Shown piece after piece: positions 61,825 through 64,000 of a stretch of DNA of 64,000 nucleotides. This DNA comes from Pseudomonas pergaminensis. GTDB taxonomy: Bacteria; Pseudomonadota; Gammaproteobacteria; Pseudomonadales; Pseudomonadaceae. The stretch spans positions 1,612,001 through 1,676,000 of the forward strand of contig NZ_CP078013.2 in NCBI RefSeq assembly GCF_024112395.2, read 5' to 3'. The notes beneath the pieces were generated by a model. That model was not told the origin of the DNA. It did not search any database and worked only from the letters and a program-made list of their open reading frames with translations. The position numbers and the translations under genes are program-made. How positions within the stretch are numbered: position 1 is the first letter of the stretch; each line of letters opens with the position of its first letter.

Positions 61825-61914
61825 TGTGGGAGCGGGCTTGCCCGCGAATGCGGTGTGTCAGTCAACTAATGTGTCGGCTGATCCACCGCTTTCGCGGGCA
61901 AGCCCGCTCCCACA
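61825..61914. repeat. REPIN (inverted REP pair), GCGGGCTTGCCCGC type
   Basis: TGTGGGAGCGGGCTTGCCCG at 61825 and its inverse ending at 61914, separated by about 44 bp. It belongs to a different REP group from the pair at 33411. It lies between the small protein and the GntR gene. Confidence 0.9.
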
Positions 61915-61946
61915 ATTGTTGTGCGCGCGCATCAGTCTGGGAAACT

Positions 61947-61975
61947 ATTTGACATATTTGATTTGTGATCACATA
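61947..61975 (+). promoter_or_regulatory. Promoter with overlapping operator upstream of the GntR regulator
   Basis: TTGACA (61947-61952), 17-bp spacer, CATATT (61970-61975), with the start codon at 62012. The perfect palindrome TGTGATCACA (61962-61971) overlaps the -10 region, a natural place for autorepression by the FadR-type GntR protein. Confidence 0.65.
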
Positions 61976-62011
61976 TTGAGGCCATAAGAACGACAACACA
62001 GGTTTTGCCTC

Positions 62012-62734
62012 ATGACAGATGGTCCGCTCCTCTTGCCCACCCTGCGCCAGGTGTCCCGCGATACCTTGCAAGACCAGGTCTATCGCCAGATCCGCGAAGC
62101 CCTGATGAGTGGCCGTTTCCAGCCCGGCCAGAAACTCACCATCCGCGGCCTCGCCGAAGCCCTCGGTTCCAGCCCCATGCCGGTGCGTGAAGCCCTGCAG
62201 CGCCTCAGCGCCGAAAACGCCTTTGAAGTCACCGAAACCTCGCGTCTGCGCGTCCGCTTGATGACGGTCGAACGCCTGCGGGAAATTCGCGATGCACGGG
62301 TCGCCCTCGAAGGGCTCCTGGCGGAAAAAGCCGTGCTGCTTTTGCAGAAGGCCGACCTCGATGAAATCACCGACCTGTGCCAGCAAATGCAGCACGCCGC
62401 CGACGAAGTCGACGTGTCCCGCTACCTGTGGACCAACTTTGCCTTTCACCGGCGCATCTACGCCGTGGCCCAGGCCGAGTTGACCATGGCCGCCGTGGAA
62501 AACTTCTGGCTGCACATGGGCCCGTGCTTCGCGCTGGTCGCCCCGGATAAAGCTCACCTGCAACGCTCGATGGAGGCGCACACGCGCATTGTCGAAGCCC
62601 TGGCTGCCCGTGATGGCGCTGGCGCACGCGCGGCGGTGACCGATGACATCATGCAGGCCGCCGATTCCCTGGCGCGCCTGCTCGTCAAGAACGACCGTGC
62701 GCGGTCGTCTGCTTCAGGAGGTAAACGTGCATGA
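62012..62734 (+). CDS. GntR (FadR/FCD) family transcriptional regulator
   Basis: 240 residues. N-terminal winged HTH (about 18-80): VYRQIREALMSGRFQPGQKL then LAEALGSSPMPVREALQRLS. C-terminal all-helical FCD ligand-binding domain (about 90-220) with FHRRIYAVAQ and EAHTRIVEALAARD supplying metal-binding residues. It presumably represses its own operon until the acid substrate is present. The SDR gene overlaps by 4 bp. Confidence 0.9.
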   Translation: MTDGPLLLPTLRQVSRDTLQDQVYRQIREALMSGRFQPGQKLTIRGLAEALGSSPMPVREALQRLSAENAFEVTETSRLRVRLMTVERLREIRDARVALEGLLAEKAVLLLQKADLDEITDLCQQMQHAADEVDVSRYLWTNFAFHRRIYAVAQAELTMAAVENFWLHMGPCFALVAPDKAHLQRSMEAHTRIVEALAARDGAGARAAVTDDIMQAADSLARLLVKNDRARSSASGGKRA

Positions 62735-63519
62735 GTGTCCTACAACGGCTGCAGCCCTATCCTGGGTTACGTGTGTTGATTTCCGGCGGGGCTGCCGGCA
62801 TCGGTGAAGTGTTGGCGGCGGCGTATCTGGAAGCCGGTGCCCAGGTGCATGTGTGTGATGTAAGCGAGCCGGCCCTGGCCGCGTTTCGCGACAAATACCC
62901 AGGCACCGTCGCCACCCGTGCCGATGTCAGCGATGCCGCACAGATCGAAGCGGTGTTCCAGGTGCAGCGCGCGCATTTCGGCGGCCTCGATGTGTTGGTC
63001 AACAACGCCGGGATCGCCGGGCCCACTGGTGGCATCGATGCGATCAGCGACGCCGAGTGGCAAGCCACCATCAACATCAATCTCACCGCGCAGTACCGGT
63101 TTGCCCACCACGCGGTGCCGATGCTCAAGGAATCGTCCCACGGCCATCTGCTGCATATCGCCTCGGTGGCGGGGCGCTTGGGCTACGCGTGGCGCACGCC
63201 CTACGCGGCGACCAAATGGGCGATTGTCGGCCTGATGAAATCCCTGGCCTCGGAGCTGGGCGAGAGCGACATCCGCGTCAATGCCTTGCTGCCCGGCATC
63301 GTCGAAGGCCCGCGCATGGACGGCGTGATCCGCGCGCGTGCGGAGCAGGTCGGCGTGCCCGAAGCCGAGATGCGCCAGGAATACCTCAACAAGATTTCCC
63401 TCAAACGCATGGTCACCGCCGAAGACGTGGCAGCCATGGCGCTGTTCCTCTGTTCACCCGCCGCACGCAACGTGACCGGCCAGGCGATCAGCGTCGACGG
63501 TAACGTCGAGTACCTGTAA
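62731..63519 (+). CDS. Short-chain dehydrogenase/reductase
   Basis: 262-residue SDR. Cofactor motif ISGGAAGIGEVLAAAYLEAG (about 17-36), Asp in VCDVSEPAL suggesting NAD, NNAGIAGPTGG (about 91), catalytic Ser in HIASVAGRLGYAW (about 143) and YAATKWAIVG (about 157). Coupled to the GntR gene (ATGA) and followed by a BKACE enzyme, so it probably oxidises a hydroxy acid to a 3-keto acid that the next enzyme cleaves. Confidence 0.9.
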   Translation: MSVLQRLQPYPGLRVLISGGAAGIGEVLAAAYLEAGAQVHVCDVSEPALAAFRDKYPGTVATRADVSDAAQIEAVFQVQRAHFGGLDVLVNNAGIAGPTGGIDAISDAEWQATININLTAQYRFAHHAVPMLKESSHGHLLHIASVAGRLGYAWRTPYAATKWAIVGLMKSLASELGESDIRVNALLPGIVEGPRMDGVIRARAEQVGVPEAEMRQEYLNKISLKRMVTAEDVAAMALFLCSPAARNVTGQAISVDGNVEYL

Positions 63520-63586
63520 GCCACGGAAGAACACATCGCGCTGCACCCAGGATTTTTTTCATAAGAATAAAAGTCGGAGATTCGTC

Positions 63587-64000
63587 ATGTCCAAAAATCG
63601 TCCTGTCATCATCACCTGCGCCGTCACCGGTGCGATTCATACGCCGTCGATGTCGCCGCATTTGCCCATCACTGCACAGGAAATTGCCGACGCCGCCATC
63701 GGTGCCGCCGAGGCTGGCGCCGCGATTGTCCACCTGCATGCCCGCGATCCGATTGATGGCCGTCCCAGCCAGGACCCGGCGCTGTTCGCCGAATTCCTGC
63801 CGCACATCAAGGCCGCCAGCGACGTGGTGATCAACATCACCACTGGCGGCGCGCCGACCATGGGTGTGGAAGAACGCCTGCAGCCGGTGATGCAGTTCAA
63901 GCCAGAATTGGCCTCGCTGAACATGGGCTCGATGAATTTCGGCCTGTACGAAATGCTCAACCGCTTTACCGAGTTCAAGCACGACTGGGAGCGGCCGTAT
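63587..64000 (+). CDS. BKACE (DUF849) beta-keto acid cleavage enzyme, N-terminal part
   Basis: The first 138 codons of a gene that runs off the right edge. It starts with VIITCAVTGAIHTPSMSPHL and has IVHLHARDPIDGRPSQD (zinc-binding His pair) and NITTGGAPTMGVEERL. BKACE enzymes condense a beta-keto acid with acetyl-CoA to give acetoacetate and a new acyl-CoA. With the GntR and SDR genes upstream this makes a catabolic operon; the carnitine (dehydrocarnitine) type is one possibility, not shown. Confidence 0.92.
   Translation, partial: MSKNRPVIITCAVTGAIHTPSMSPHLPITAQEIADAAIGAAEAGAAIVHLHARDPIDGRPSQDPALFAEFLPHIKAASDVVINITTGGAPTMGVEERLQPVMQFKPELASLNMGSMNFGLYEMLNRFTEFKHDWERPY

Overview
The window looks like chromosome of a fluorescent Pseudomonas (P. 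fluorescens/P. simiae type). It is GC-rich, carries two kinds of Pseudomonas REP inverted pairs, and has the nadB / algU-mucA-mucB-mucD block (no mucC, as reported for the syringae-fluorescens side of the genus), the dapA-bamC-purC block and a complete tct tricarboxylate locus. Most of it is ordinary core and metabolic sequence; the accessory content sits at about 3-14 kb, 38.8-45 kb, 50.7-51.8 kb and 52.9-58.3 kb.

Layout. 0-2.9 kb: start of a chemotaxis receptor, a Tyr-rich lipoprotein, a crotonase-family acyl-CoA hydrolase, ung. 2.9-14.2 kb: a surface-protein locus with two plus-strand Ig-like repeat proteins, a classical autotransporter, and a minus-strand Ig-like protein whose C-terminal tip module is cut off by an in-frame amber codon, followed upstream by a short, broken relative. 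All four Ig-type units carry the same 16-bp palindrome about 95-160 bp upstream of the start codon. 14.3-21.9 kb: opdH-tctC-tctB-tctA-abrB operon, divergent from tctD-tctE. 21.9-26.1 kb: HDOD protein, ygfZ, sdhE-ygfX, nadB. 26.1-30.5 kb: envelope-stress operon algU-mucA-mucB-mucD. 30.5-38.5 kb: housekeeping genes (bepA, tusA-like, perM, bcp, gcvR, dapA, bamC, MBL hydrolase, purC) and tRNA-Ser(CGA).

38.8-43.9 kb: deoxyribose utilisation (deoK, permease, DUF4432 mutarotase-like protein, DeoR-type regulator, deoC) with a palindrome resembling the E. coli DeoR operator. 44-50.7 kb: an efflux MFS protein, a small protein, and a LysR / MHS transporter / N-carbamoyl-amino-acid hydrolase / deacetylase-like cluster. 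50.7-51.8 kb: a HigB-HigA toxin-antitoxin pair joined in one reading frame, then a small lipoprotein. 51.9-58.3 kb: a beta-propeller protein and a six-gene, tightly overlapping stressosome operon, rsbR-rsbS-rsbT-(ATPase+PP2C)-histidine kinase-hybrid kinase, with no sigma-B gene, implying that it feeds a two-component output. 58.5-64 kb: LysR regulator, MHS citrate-type symporter with a ModA-like binding protein, and a GntR-SDR-BKACE catabolic operon running off the edge.

Most worth a second look: the Ig-like family with its shared palindrome and repeated amber interruption; the stressosome wired to two-component proteins; and the fused HigBA frame. All functions are inferred from reading the sequence; no database search was run.
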